From Gemmatimonadaceae bacterium (GTDB lineage: Bacteria > Gemmatimonadota > Gemmatimonadetes > Gemmatimonadales > Gemmatimonadaceae), in contig JACCRF010000018.1 in assembly GCA_013813715.1 (NCBI GenBank), positions 35,979 to 99,978 of the forward strand: a stretch of 64,000 nt of DNA. The letters run 5' to 3'. The stretch's first letter is position 1. Every line of letters starts with the position of its first letter. Both the position numbers and the translations under genes were made by a program. Shown piece by piece: positions 35,118 to 43,832 of the stretch. The notes beneath the pieces were generated by a model. That model saw only the letters and a program-made list of their open reading frames with translations. It did no database searches and was not told where the DNA came from.

Positions 35118-35495
35118 TCAGTCCGCGATTCGCAATGCTCCTCCATCGCGCAAGATCGCCCTGAAGGAAGAAGCAGATATCCTCTCCGGCTCGAACTGTT
35201 CTCCGGCCCGCTTCATCACTCCGCGGACGACTGCATCGACGGCCAGCAGCGGCGCGTCGGCCTCTGCCGTCACCTCGACTTCCCATTTGCCCCGGTCGCT
35301 GCCCTTGAGCGTGTGGCGGTAGTGGGCGCTGTACACGGCGTGGCGCTCCTGAGAGGGAACGTTCGCAGCGACCACCGCCACTCCGCTCTCGACCCCGCCC
35401 TGCCGCATCGGCGGAAAAAGATGTACCTCCTCCACCGCGTCGACCCCGACTCGCTCCCCGATCTCCCGCAGGAATCTCTCGGTGGTTTCGATCAT
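35118..35495 (-). CDS. Conserved-looking hypothetical protein
   Basis: 125 residues from ATG with AGGGGG 8 nt upstream. N-terminal helix (MIETTERFLREIGERVG), then EVHLFPPMRQGGVESGVAVV and a strand-rich middle (VYSAHYRHTLKGSDRGKWEV). No domain recognised, soluble, no signal. Last gene in the corA-priA operon, 33 bp after priA, and converging with the phosphodiesterase-like gene with 6 bp between stops. Confidence 0.75.
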   Translation of the reverse strand: MIETTERFLREIGERVGVDAVEEVHLFPPMRQGGVESGVAVVAANVPSQERHAVYSAHYRHTLKGSDRGKWEVEVTAEADAPLLAVDAVVRGVMKRAGEQFEPERISASSFRAILRDGGALRIAD

Positions 35496-35528
35496 TTCGC
35501 AGCCCCCTGCATGAAGGTGCTCGAACCG

Positions 35529-37802
35529 CTACAGCAGCGCCACAGGATCGCGATCAAGAGTGACGCGGAGCGCCGGCGGCACGTCGAAACGTTCCATGAA
35601 ATACCTGGCCACTCGCGTCAGCTCGGACGAATTCTCCGATTTCAGGAGCACGTGCCATCTCCAGCGCGTCTTGACGCGCTCGATCGGACATGGAGCTGGC
35701 CCAACGAGCGTGACTTCCGCGCCGGTGTGAGTCCGAAGGAGACTGCTGATCCAATCCGCTCCGTTCTCCGCCATTTCCGCGGTTGCTCGGTCGTTCGTCC
35801 CGCTGAACACGATGTTCGCAAGCCGCACGGTCGGCGGATATGCCGGCTTCACGCGTCCCTTCAGCTCTTCGCCTACAAAGGTATGGTAGTCGTGCGTCAG
35901 CGCGCACCGCACGGCGTGGTGCGCGGGCAATCGGGTCTGGATCAATACGCGGCCACCCTTCGGTCCCCTCCCTGCTCGTCCCGCAACCTGACTCAGCAGC
36001 TGAAAGCAGCGCTCCGACGCGCGAAAGTCCGGAAGATTGATTCCGACGTCGGCATCCACGACTCCAACGAGCGTGACGTTCGGAAAGTCCAATCCCTTGG
36101 CAATCATCTGCGTGCCAAGGAGGATGTCAACCTCTTTCGCGGCAACGCGGTCGAGGATTTCTGCGTGCGCCCATTTGCCGCTCGTCGTGTCCACGTCCAT
36201 GCGGGCGATTCGCGCCGATGGAAAACGATCTCCGAGCAGCCGCTCGATCTGTTGCGTTCCGAGTCCTCGATTCTTCAGCGTGTCACCCCCGCAGCGTGCG
36301 CATTTTGCACGGAGTGGCTCCTGGTGGGAGCAGTAGTGGCACAGCAATCGTTCCGGCGCGCGGTGGAGTGTGAGAGTGATGCTGCAGTTCGGGCACACCA
36401 CAACGTCGCCGCAGTCGTTGCACTGAACGAAAGAAGAGTACCCTCGCCGGTTGAGCAGCAGTATGCTCTGCTCGCCACGACTCAATGTTTTCGCGAGCTC
36501 GGTGTCGAGCTCTTCCCGGATGACCGCCTGATATCCCGTGCCCGAGCCTTTGCTGGCGTCCATCGAGCCGGCGGCGCGCCTCCGAAGATCCACCACCTCG
36601 ACGCGCGGAAGCTTTCCTCCGCCCACGCGGTCGGGCAGCGACAGCAGTGTGTACTTGCCGCTCGCGACGTTCGTCCACGACTCGAGCGAAGGGGTCGCGC
36701 TGCCAAGCACGACGATCGCGCCTTCGGAGCGGGCGCGAACGATTGCCACTTCCCGCGCGTGATAGCGCGGCGTCTCGCCCTGCTTGTAGCTCGATTCGTG
36801 CTCTTCGTCCACGATGATCGCACCAAGATTGGCGAGCGGCGCGAAAATCGCCGATCGCGCGCCGACGGCGATCCGCTTCTGCCCTCGCTTCAGGGCAAGC
36901 CATGCATCGTAACGCTCTCCGTCGCTGAGAGCCGAGTGAAGCACCGCGATGCGGTCTCCGAACACGGCGCGGAATCGGTCGACTGTCTGCGGCGTGAGCG
37001 CGATTTCGGGCACGAGCACGATGCCGGTCTGGCCGCGCCCGTCTACGAGTTGGCGAAGCAGCTCGATATAGACGAGTGTCTTGCCGCTTCCAGTGATTCC
37101 GTGAAGCAGAAATACCTCGCCCGCCGACCCGAGCTTGAGACTCTCGATCGCGGCGTGCTGCGCCGCCGTGGCCTCGAGCCGCGCCGCGGAACCGGCCGGC
37201 CTGAGCGCGAAGGGATCGCGATCCACCTCCTCGGCTTCGATCCTCAATAGTCCGCGCTTCTCCAGCCCCCTGAGAACCGATGGAGAAAATGCGAGCTGAC
37301 GGAGCAGATGCTCCACGGTGCTCGCTCCGCCCAGCGATTCGAGCATTTCGAACACCGCGCGTTGCTGCGGTGCGCGGGCGAACGCCTTCTCGCGATGCGT
37401 GATTGTCGGCAGATCCTGCCTCAGCCGCACGACACGATGGGTCTTTCGCACCGGCTGCGGCTGTGCGGCGCCGGCCATCGCGGCGGGCAATGCGGTCCGC
37501 AGCGCGATCCCGATCGGTACGATGTAGTAGTCGGCTATCCACCGGCAGAGGGCGAGCATGCTTTCGGATAGCGCCGGCTCGTCGTCCGGCGCTTCGATGA
37601 TGAGCTTCGCCTTCTGCCGCAATCGTGCGCCATCCGCGGGTCCCAGGCAGATTCCGATTTCCTTTCTGTTGCGGAAGGGGACGAGAACACGGGAACCGGC
37701 AACCGGTACTCTCCCAGCTTCCGGATCGATCGCGTATGTGAATGTCTGGAAAAGCGGAACAGGAAGTGCCACCTCGACCAGCGCCGTCTCGATGGAGCTC
37801 AT
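35529..37802 (-). CDS. priA: Primosomal protein N' (replication restart helicase)
   Basis: 757 residues from MSSIETALVEVALPVP; an earlier GTG (37847) would overlap the epimerase gene. N-terminal fork-binding domain (about 1-100), then superfamily 2 helicase: Walker A GITGSGKTLVYIELL, DEEHESSYKQ, GSATPSLESW. Zinc cysteines CNDCGDVVVCPNC and CHYCSHQ..CARCGG, and motif V/VI region GTQMIAKGLDFPNV and QVAGRAGRGPKGG. Reloads DnaB at stalled forks. It is the standard length for PriA. Confidence 0.96.
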   Translation of the reverse strand: MSSIETALVEVALPVPLFQTFTYAIDPEAGRVPVAGSRVLVPFRNRKEIGICLGPADGARLRQKAKLIIEAPDDEPALSESMLALCRWIADYYIVPIGIALRTALPAAMAGAAQPQPVRKTHRVVRLRQDLPTITHREKAFARAPQQRAVFEMLESLGGASTVEHLLRQLAFSPSVLRGLEKRGLLRIEAEEVDRDPFALRPAGSAARLEATAAQHAAIESLKLGSAGEVFLLHGITGSGKTLVYIELLRQLVDGRGQTGIVLVPEIALTPQTVDRFRAVFGDRIAVLHSALSDGERYDAWLALKRGQKRIAVGARSAIFAPLANLGAIIVDEEHESSYKQGETPRYHAREVAIVRARSEGAIVVLGSATPSLESWTNVASGKYTLLSLPDRVGGGKLPRVEVVDLRRRAAGSMDASKGSGTGYQAVIREELDTELAKTLSRGEQSILLLNRRGYSSFVQCNDCGDVVVCPNCSITLTLHRAPERLLCHYCSHQEPLRAKCARCGGDTLKNRGLGTQQIERLLGDRFPSARIARMDVDTTSGKWAHAEILDRVAAKEVDILLGTQMIAKGLDFPNVTLVGVVDADVGINLPDFRASERCFQLLSQVAGRAGRGPKGGRVLIQTRLPAHHAVRCALTHDYHTFVGEELKGRVKPAYPPTVRLANIVFSGTNDRATAEMAENGADWISSLLRTHTGAEVTLVGPAPCPIERVKTRWRWHVLLKSENSSELTRVARYFMERFDVPPALRVTLDRDPVALL

Positions 37803-37809
37803 CGGCCCG

Positions 37810-38868
37810 CTAGCGGGCGCCCCCGCTGGCTGCCCTGTTTGCACCACGTTGAACGCGCTCTACGCCCAATCCGGGCTTGTCCGAGAGTAAAATACGGCCC
37901 CCGGCGATCGTCGCTCCGCTGAAGGGATCCTCGGCGAGAAGGGCAGCGCCGTCGAAATCGGCGTGATCGAGCAGGGGCGCGAGCTGCGCGATAGCCGAGA
38001 TGCCGAGACTGGACTCGATCATGCAGCCGGCCATGATGGTCATCCCGAACGCGCGACCGGTGTGCACCATCCTGAGCGCCTCGCGGAGGCTGCCGCACTT
38101 CGCAAGTTTGAGGTTGATTCCGTCAACGGCGCCCGCGAGCTTCGGGATATCCGTCGATACGAGGCAGGATTCGTCGGCGATGACCGGCAGCTTCGACCGC
38201 GCGCGAACGAAACGGAATCCGTCGATGTCGTGCTGAGCGACCGGCTGCTCGACGAACTCGACAGCGTGATCGGCGAGAAAGTCAATCATGCGGACGGCGT
38301 GGGAAGCAGTCCACGCAGCGTTAGCGTCAACGCGCAGCCTCTTGCCTGGGGCCGCTTCGCGCACCACGCGAATGATCTCCGTGTCGCGGTCGGTGCCCAG
38401 TTTCACCTTCAGGATCGGGTACTGGGCCGCATCATCCACCCGCTGTCTCAGCCCGTCGTTATCGGCAATCCCGATCGTGAAGCTGGACTCCGTGGCGTCG
38501 GCGGCATCGAGCCCCCACAGCCGGTGCACCGGGATGCCAAGACGTTTCCCGACGATGTCGTGCAGCGCGGAGCTAACCGCACTCTTCGCCGCGTTGTTGC
38601 CGCGGAGCGTCCGGTCGAGGTGCGCGTCAATCGATTCGAGCGACCACGAATCAGCGCTCCCGAGGACGGGCGCGAATTGGTCCAGCGCGGACACCACCGT
38701 CGCGACGCTTTCTCCGTAATAGCGGTTGGGAGCCGCTTCGCCCAGTCCCTCGATGCCGTCCCGATCGGTGAGCGTGACGACGACGTTCTCGTGGGCAGCG
38801 TAACCTCCGCGCGCGATCACGAACGGATACCGCGTCCTGAGATTGACTACCTCATGCGCGATCTTCAC
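37810..38868 (-). CDS. Dipeptide (L-Ala-D/L-Glu) epimerase, enolase superfamily
   Basis: 352 residues from GTG overlapping the kinase stop by 4 bp. Enolase-superfamily catalytic signs: ILKVKLGTD (KxK), LRVDANAAW, VEFVEQPV, PVIADESCL (metal ligands), and NLKLAKCG (second Lys). Near the end HADFDGAALL carries the DxD motif typical of L-Ala-D/L-Glu epimerases. These convert L-Ala-D-Glu from peptidoglycan turnover to L-Ala-L-Glu. o-Succinylbenzoate synthase is the alternative, but the DxD favours the epimerase. It complements the murQ-anmK-ampG cluster. Confidence 0.85.
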   Translation of the reverse strand: MKIAHEVVNLRTRYPFVIARGGYAAHENVVVTLTDRDGIEGLGEAAPNRYYGESVATVVSALDQFAPVLGSADSWSLESIDAHLDRTLRGNNAAKSAVSSALHDIVGKRLGIPVHRLWGLDAADATESSFTIGIADNDGLRQRVDDAAQYPILKVKLGTDRDTEIIRVVREAAPGKRLRVDANAAWTASHAVRMIDFLADHAVEFVEQPVAQHDIDGFRFVRARSKLPVIADESCLVSTDIPKLAGAVDGINLKLAKCGSLREALRMVHTGRAFGMTIMAGCMIESSLGISAIAQLAPLLDHADFDGAALLAEDPFSGATIAGGRILLSDKPGLGVERVQRGANRAASGGAR

Positions 38869-39890
38869 CCGCTGCCGAAGCTCGACACGAGCGGCTTGGC
38901 CGGCGAGATCACGCGCGAGGTGAAAGCCCCCCTCATGTCATCAGGCGTCTGGGTGGAGCCAAGGAACGAAATGAGCGCGTCGGCGAGCTCGTGACCTCTC
39001 TGATATCTGTCGCCCGCCCGCTTGGAGAGACATTTCATCACGATAGCGGAAAGCGGCGGCGGAATGCGCGAGTCCACGATATCGGGCGCGGCGGCGGTCT
39101 CAGTCACGTGCTTGTAGCTGATCGAGTATCCGTCGGCGCCATCGAACGGCGGGAAGCCAAGCAGCGTCTCGTACATCACGACGCCGAGTGCATAGAGGTC
39201 GCTGCGGCCGTCCAGCAGTTTTCCCCTCGCCTGTTCTGGCGACATGTAGTGGGGTGTGCCCATGACGTTGCCCGTGCCCGTCATACGGGCCCGGAAATGG
39301 CCGGTCGCGATTCCGAAGTCGGTCACGAGGGCATTCTCGTCCTCATCGAACAGAATGTTGTCAGGCTTGATGTCGCGGTGTACGAGGCCGTGGCGGTGGG
39401 CATAGTCGAGAGCGCACGCCACCTGGGCGGCGATCGCGGCGGTTCGCTCCGGCGGGAACGACCGGCGGTTGTTGATCCGATCGGCGAGCGTACCGCGCGC
39501 CAGATAGGGCATCACGAGAAAGACCTGATCACCCACCGCGCCGAAATCGGTTATCGCGCAGATGTGGGGATGCACGAGTTGGGCGGCCGATTCTGCTTCG
39601 CGGCGGAATCGTTCGCGCATGTCGGCGTCGCGGGCGAGATGGGGGTGCATCACCTTGATCACCACCGGGCAATCGAGGGGGACGTGCAGGGCGTAGTAGA
39701 CATTCGCCATCCCGCCCTCCCCCACCCGATGCATGACGCTGTAACGGCCACCGGTGACATGCCGAAGAGCAGTGATCGCGGGATCAGGGGGCTGCGCACT
39801 TCTGTTCGTGACAACCGGAAGCAGCTCGCTGCAGCGAAGGCAGCGCGCCGCGGATCCCCGGTTCCACGCACCACAATCAGGACAGAACAT
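38865..39890 (-). CDS. Serine/threonine protein kinase with N-terminal zinc ribbon
   Basis: 341 residues from MFCPDCGAWNRG (earlier start would overlap the GvpL/F gene). Zinc ribbon CPDC..CLRC at 3-24. Kinase domain about 50-310: glycine loop VGEGGMANVYYA, Lys in VVIKVM, HRDIKPDNILF (catalytic loop), VTDFGIATG (DFG), GTPHYMSPEQARG. No transmembrane segment or PASTA repeats, so cytoplasmic. Four-gene context (corA, GvpL/F-like, kinase, epimerase) is unusual. The PP2C phosphatase at 22292 could reverse its action. Confidence 0.94.
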   Translation of the reverse strand: MFCPDCGAWNRGSAARCLRCSELLPVVTNRSAQPPDPAITALRHVTGGRYSVMHRVGEGGMANVYYALHVPLDCPVVIKVMHPHLARDADMRERFRREAESAAQLVHPHICAITDFGAVGDQVFLVMPYLARGTLADRINNRRSFPPERTAAIAAQVACALDYAHRHGLVHRDIKPDNILFDEDENALVTDFGIATGHFRARMTGTGNVMGTPHYMSPEQARGKLLDGRSDLYALGVVMYETLLGFPPFDGADGYSISYKHVTETAAAPDIVDSRIPPPLSAIVMKCLSKRAGDRYQRGHELADALISFLGSTQTPDDMRGAFTSRVISPAKPLVSSFGSG

Positions 39891-39892
39891 GG

Positions 39893-40549
39893 TCAGCCAC
39901 CAAACTGCATGCGTACGAAGTCGTAGGGCGGCCATGGGCCGCTGATGCGGAACTCAAGACTGGTCTGCCGTTCGTCTTCCTGGGCAACAAGATCGGAGAA
40001 CGCGTTCCATCGCTCCGTGTCAACGAGGAAGGACGCCTGAGCTATGACATTGGTCCCCCCTTCAGGAAGCGGCAGCACGACGGTCGCGGCCGCTTGCCCG
40101 CGGAGCACGCGCATGCTGTGGGCCGCGGTTGCCTGGAACTGTTTGGTGGTCTCCTTGAGCTCGTCGGTCGTGCCGTCCTTTGCGTCCACCCGAAGGTTCT
40201 TCGTGATCGTCAGACGAGCTTGAGAGTGCCCCTCGATGCTGCCCATCGCCTGCGTCAGCGTGAAGTAATGCAACTCGAGCCAGCGGGACAGATTGTCGCG
40301 CGACCGGAAGACCGTGCCGGGAGGCGCCGGCAGCACGGCGGCCGCCGTCTGCACCTCCTCGAGGATCCGCGAATACTCTGCCATCTCCTTCTCGTCGAGC
40401 ACCACGCGGCTGTATCGGCTCGGCGCAACTACCGCGGCTAGCGCGCGGAAGGGAATCAGAGTCGTCCCCTCGGCGAGCGGCTGCACCGAGCCGGACTCGT
40501 GAGCGGCCACGCCGTAAAGCCGGAGACCGTTTATAGAAGCTTGCGCCAT
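39893..40549 (-). CDS. GvpL/GvpF-like protein (gas vesicle family), orphan
   Basis: 218 residues from MAQASINGLRLYGVAAHES; a longer frame extends upstream into corA. Features of GvpL/F: start strand LYGVAAHE, ALAAVVAPSRY, APPGTVFRSRD in place of the usual LPmRFGTV, and the C-terminal strand ending SGPWPPYDFVRMQF, the family mark. GvpL/F proteins help assemble gas vesicles, but GvpA or other gvp genes are absent here. It may have taken up another role in the kinase operon. Its start overlaps the corA stop by 19 bp. Confidence 0.75.
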   Translation of the reverse strand: MAQASINGLRLYGVAAHESGSVQPLAEGTTLIPFRALAAVVAPSRYSRVVLDEKEMAEYSRILEEVQTAAAVLPAPPGTVFRSRDNLSRWLELHYFTLTQAMGSIEGHSQARLTITKNLRVDAKDGTTDELKETTKQFQATAAHSMRVLRGQAAATVVLPLPEGGTNVIAQASFLVDTERWNAFSDLVAQEDERQTSLEFRISGPWPPYDFVRMQFGG

Positions 40550-41604
40550 CTCAATATCGCAAGGAGCAGAAATCCGAGACCGAGTTGAACCACGAGCATC
40601 GTCCAGAAACCGTACGGCGAATGCGCCAGCGGGATGCTGTCGAAGTTCATCCCCCACATTCCGCTCACCACCACGAACGGCAGACTCACCGTCGCCACGG
40701 CGCTGAGCGCCTTCGTCACCGTTCCGAGCCGGTTCGAGACCTGCGTTAAGTAACTATCGAGCGTATTGCTAAGCAACTCGCGGTAGGTTTCCAGCGCATC
40801 GTTGATTCGCAGCACATGGTCGTGGATGTCGCGGTAGTATATCTGCGTTTCAACCGTGAGGAGACTGCTCGGCCGGTTGGTGACCACGCTGAACACGTCG
40901 CGCTGCGGCGCGAGGTGGCGGCGCAGCGAGAGGACGAGCCGCTTGACGCTGAAGATTTCGCGCAGAGCACTCTGGTCGAATGATGCGAATACCTTTTCCT
41001 CGAGCCCGTCCATGAACAGGTCGAGCTGGTCGAGAATCGGGAAGTACGCATTGACTGCCTGGTCGACCACGGCGTGCATCAGCCGGGCGGCCCCCGCCGC
41101 CGCAAGCTCCGGCTTTCTCGAGAGAAGCTCGGCGGTAGTGCGTACCGGGGTGTCCTGCGCGCCGTGGACGGTCACGAGATAGTTGCGTCCCAGAAAGCAA
41201 GTGAGGTTCACCGTCTCGATGTCATATGGATCTTCCGTCTCGCGGACAAAGTCGATCGTCCTCACGATAAGGATGAGGTACCCGTCGTACTCCTCGACCT
41301 TGACGCGCGAATCGGGATTGAGACTGTCCTCGACAGCGAGCGGATGAAACCGGAAGACGTCGGTGAGAAGCGCGACTTCCTCCGGATTCCGGTTGTCCAG
41401 ATCAACCCAAAGCGTTCCGGTTCCCGACTCGATCGCAGCGCGGATCTCATCGATGGCGAGCTGACTCCTGCCGCCCCCCTTCTCGTCGTGATAGCAGTTC
41501 CATACTCCGTCACGCGCACCGGTCCAGGCGATGACGGGGGCGGCGTCAGCAGGAGCCGAGGCAGGGGTCGCCGCTGGTGATTTGTGGGGTCGGGGCTCGG
41601 TCAT
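40531..41604 (-). CDS. corA: CorA-type magnesium/cobalt channel
   Basis: 357 residues from MTEPRPHKSP with GGAG 8 nt upstream; further upstream starts exist without ribosome sites. The large cytoplasmic funnel domain (about 20-290) includes LAVEDSLNPDSRVKVEEYD and FLGRNYLVTVHG. The two C-terminal helices carry the selectivity motif in SGMWGMNFDSIP (GMN) and a basic end LRWRKLL. Moves Mg2+ or Co2+ passively into the cell. First gene of the run to priA, with a CTCTGCG-type repeat in its upstream region. Confidence 0.95.
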   Translation of the reverse strand: MTEPRPHKSPAATPASAPADAAPVIAWTGARDGVWNCYHDEKGGGRSQLAIDEIRAAIESGTGTLWVDLDNRNPEEVALLTDVFRFHPLAVEDSLNPDSRVKVEEYDGYLILIVRTIDFVRETEDPYDIETVNLTCFLGRNYLVTVHGAQDTPVRTTAELLSRKPELAAAGAARLMHAVVDQAVNAYFPILDQLDLFMDGLEEKVFASFDQSALREIFSVKRLVLSLRRHLAPQRDVFSVVTNRPSSLLTVETQIYYRDIHDHVLRINDALETYRELLSNTLDSYLTQVSNRLGTVTKALSAVATVSLPFVVVSGMWGMNFDSIPLAHSPYGFWTMLVVQLGLGFLLLAILRWRKLL

Positions 41605-41659
41605 CGCATTCTCCGTCGGGTCACCGTGCGCGGCGTGGAACATACCCACCGTGGCTTTG

Positions 41660-41735
41660 CTGCGCACTCTGCGTGACGCCAGCGACACACGCTCCCAGTT
41701 TTTTCTTCGCAGTCTGCGTGGCACCAGCCCTCTGC
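41660..41735 (+). repeat. CTCTGCG-type short repeats upstream of corA
   Basis: ACTCTGCGTGACGCCAGCG, then AGTCTGCGTGGCACCAGCC and CCTCTGCGCCCTC recur at about 30-bp steps between corA and the deacetylase gene. Related GCAGAG strings occur at 11950 and at 54240-54345. Confidence 0.55.
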
Positions 41736-41747
41736 GCCCTCATCGTT

Positions 41748-42674
41748 TCAACGGAGAGCGCCGAGATGTGCGACGCACGCCGCGCCTAGCCGGTCAGGGG
41801 AGTAACCCCCTTCCAACGTGCTGACGAGGCGGCCGCCGCAGAAGCTCTCCGCACGCTCGACCATCATTCGCGTGAGCGCAGAGAAATGGTCGATTTCCAG
41901 CGTGAAACCTCCGAGCGGGTCGCCGGCCATCGAATCGAAGCCGGCGGATAGGAGAATGAGATCGGGGGCGAAACTGAGCGTGGCATCGTCGAGGCCCCGC
42001 TCGAACGCGGTGACATACTCTTCGGGCGCGAGGCCCGGCGACATCGGAATATTCCAGATGCTCTTGTGCGGTCCGCGGTCGTTCGCCGCACCGGTGCCGG
42101 GATACCAGGGCCACTGATGCATCGAGACGAAGTGGATGTCGGGGTCGTTCTCGACCAGCGCCTGTGTCCCGTTGCCGTGGTGAACGTCCCAGTCAGCGAT
42201 GAGAATGCGCACCGCGCCGTGTCGGGCCCGTGCGTAATGGGCGGCGATGGCGACGTTCCCGAAGAGGCAGAACCCCATCGCCCGATCGCGAAGCGCGTGG
42301 TGGCCTGGCGGTCTCACCGCGCAGAAGCTCCGGACGTTGGCGCCGCTCATCACTCTGTCCACGCCGTCGAGCACCGACCCCGCCCCAGCCGTCGCCGCGA
42401 GGAACGAGCCGGGGCTCACGACAGTATCGTTGTCGAGGCGGCCGCCGCCGGCAGCGGCTATCTCCTCGACGCTCGCGACGTATGCGCCGTCATGGGCGAC
42501 CGCGAGCTCCTCACCGGATGCGTGCCTTCCTTCGACATGCTCAACCGTCTGAAAGAGCGACGGCTCGGTGCGCAATGCGCGAGTTATCGCCCGAAGACGG
42601 CCGACATGCTCCGGGTGTGCCCAGCCCGTGTCATGGCGGCCGCAGTCAGCGTGCGAGATGAACGCGACGCTCAT
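41748..42674 (-). CDS. Histone deacetylase / acetoin utilisation family protein
   Basis: 308 residues. Class II deacetylase-like fold: HDTGWAHPEHVGRLRAI, VRPPGHHALRDRAMGFCLF (catalytic His pair), ILIADWDVHHGNGTQAL (zinc Asp and His), and LILLSAGFDSMAGDPLGG (zinc Asp). Probably removes acyl groups from small amines, polyamines or acetyl-lysine; the natural substrate is unknown. 35 bp downstream of the beta-grasp gene. Confidence 0.92.
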   Translation of the reverse strand: MSVAFISHADCGRHDTGWAHPEHVGRLRAITRALRTEPSLFQTVEHVEGRHASGEELAVAHDGAYVASVEEIAAAGGGRLDNDTVVSPGSFLAATAGAGSVLDGVDRVMSGANVRSFCAVRPPGHHALRDRAMGFCLFGNVAIAAHYARARHGAVRILIADWDVHHGNGTQALVENDPDIHFVSMHQWPWYPGTGAANDRGPHKSIWNIPMSPGLAPEEYVTAFERGLDDATLSFAPDLILLSAGFDSMAGDPLGGFTLEIDHFSALTRMMVERAESFCGGRLVSTLEGGYSPDRLGAACVAHLGALR

Positions 42675-42709
42675 CGAATCGGCTGTGCGGCGAGCCGGCT
42701 GTACGGCAG

Positions 42710-43036
42710 CTACTTGACCGGCCTTCGGCGACGTTGCGATACCAGGAGCGTCGAGCCGTCCTTCACACCGGCCGACTCGAGAGACCTGCCCTCGTCAAGG
42801 ATCTCGAATCCGTGCAGCTTGACGACGTAGTCGCCGGGCGACTCGCCGCTCCCGTAGAATTCGCCCAGGGCGGCGACCTTCACCGAATCGACCGTCTCGG
42901 ATGCCGGTGCATCAACACGAACGGTATCCCAGAGCTCGGCAATCTGAACCCGGATTTGCAGTACTTTTCCGTTGCCACCGCCGACCATCACGACACGGTC
43001 CGTTGCGCGAAGGTCGTTGACGAAAGCCACGCTCAC
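42710..43036 (-). CDS. Small protein with ubiquitin-like beta-grasp features
   Basis: 108 residues. After about 25 residues (MVGGGNGKVLQIRVQIAEL) comes a beta-beta-alpha order: TVRVDAPASETVDSVKVAAL, then YVVKLHGFEILDEGRSLES and GVKDGSTLLVSQRRRRP. The phrase GxxLDEGRSLESAGVKDGSTL resembles the second half of ubiquitin (L-x-D-x-x-T-L-x-x-x-x-I-x-x-G-x-x-L). There is no C-terminal di-Gly, and no E1 or E2 gene is near. Overlaps the upstream 114-residue gene by 4 bp. Fold call only; function not known. Confidence 0.55.
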   Translation of the reverse strand: MSVAFVNDLRATDRVVMVGGGNGKVLQIRVQIAELWDTVRVDAPASETVDSVKVAALGEFYGSGESPGDYVVKLHGFEILDEGRSLESAGVKDGSTLLVSQRRRRPVK

Positions 43037-43377
43037 TCCGCGGAAACGGGGGCGGCAGCAGCCTCGCCGCTCGTCGCGCGCGACACGGGCGTGGGAAGCG
43101 ATGTGAGGAATCGCGCCACCTGCTGGTCAAAGAGGTAGGTCGATGCGGTCACGCGGGTAGCGCCATCGTGCTGCGTTGTCCCGATGACGATTTCCTCGCC
43201 GCCCTGGCCGCGGAGTGTGAGATAGCCAGGCCCTTCCTGCTCCGGAAACGCGGCATAGATCCCATTGCGACTGGCGAAGAACTTTTTGGCGGCGGCGACG
43301 ACCGCGGACGGCGCGAGAGACGTCGTCGATTCCTGGACCGTACGTCGCTGCTGGGAGCTGGGGGACAATGCTGTCAT
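43033..43377 (-). CDS. Hypothetical protein, coupled to the beta-grasp gene
   Basis: 114 residues. Low-complexity N-terminus (SSQQRRTVQESTTSL) followed by AVVAAAKKFFASRNGIYAAF, GPGYLTLRGQGGEEIVIGTT and a TASTYLFDQQVARFLTSLP helix. No known domain; soluble. It has no clear ribosome site but a TAAATT lies 5 nt before the ATG. It shares 4 bp with the following gene, so the two are likely made together. Confidence 0.65.
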   Translation of the reverse strand: MTALSPSSQQRRTVQESTTSLAPSAVVAAAKKFFASRNGIYAAFPEQEGPGYLTLRGQGGEEIVIGTTQHDGATRVTASTYLFDQQVARFLTSLPTPVSRATSGEAAAAPVSAE

Positions 43378-43440
43378 GACGCAATTTACCGGCGACCATC
43401 TGGCGCGACAAGCGAGCGTGCCCGCGGACTATTCTGTCGC

Positions 43441-43832
43441 TCACGCGTCGCCAGCGATATGCGGTTGCCGGTCCACGATCTCGACGACGCCGTCGGGCAC
43501 GACTGCGAAAACCCGGGCATCGGCACCGACCGCTAGGTCGGCGAGGCCGGTGAAATCTCCGATCGCCGGGAGGATCGTAGTGTCGCGCGTGACTACGAAG
43601 CACGGCAGTCGCTCACGGAGCCCGCCCGCGCCGTATAGGCGAACCCCAGGATGAACGTGACCGGCGATCGAGTGGCCCTCAGCGTTGCCGGCGGGACGGT
43701 GAGCGAGGATAAACGGAGAGATGCGATAAAGAGCGTCGACGCACTCGATACCGAGCCCCGGCGGCGGATCGCCGGCGTGTCGGTCATGGTTACCCCGCAC
43801 GAGTAGGGGCTCGACCCCACTGCGTCGTCGCC
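43441..43832 (-). pseudogene. pdeM: pdeM remnant: C-terminal half of the ligase-associated metallophosphoesterase
   Basis: The frame from about 43820 reads PLLVRGNHDRHAGDPP, then SIAGHVHPGVRLYGAGG and IGDFTGLADLAVG, a close match to the second half of ligase-associated PdeM (GNHD and GHxH metal sites kept). The first half, with its DxH and GD metal sites, is absent: immediately upstream is helicase sequence in a different frame. The reading frame stays open to an ATG at 43893, so a 150-residue fusion could be translated, but it lacks half of the metal ligands and is very likely inactive. Confidence 0.85.

Noticed and set aside
35313..37250. 645-codon open frame opposite priA
   Set aside because: Antisense to a clear PriA gene with all motifs; no ribosome site and no recognisable domain.
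39893..40549. Gas-vesicle gene cluster
   Set aside because: Only a GvpL/F-like gene is present; no GvpA or other gvp genes in the window.
42710..43036. Bacterial ubiquitin-like conjugation system
   Set aside because: No E1, E2 or deubiquitinase genes nearby and no C-terminal Gly-Gly in the beta-grasp protein.
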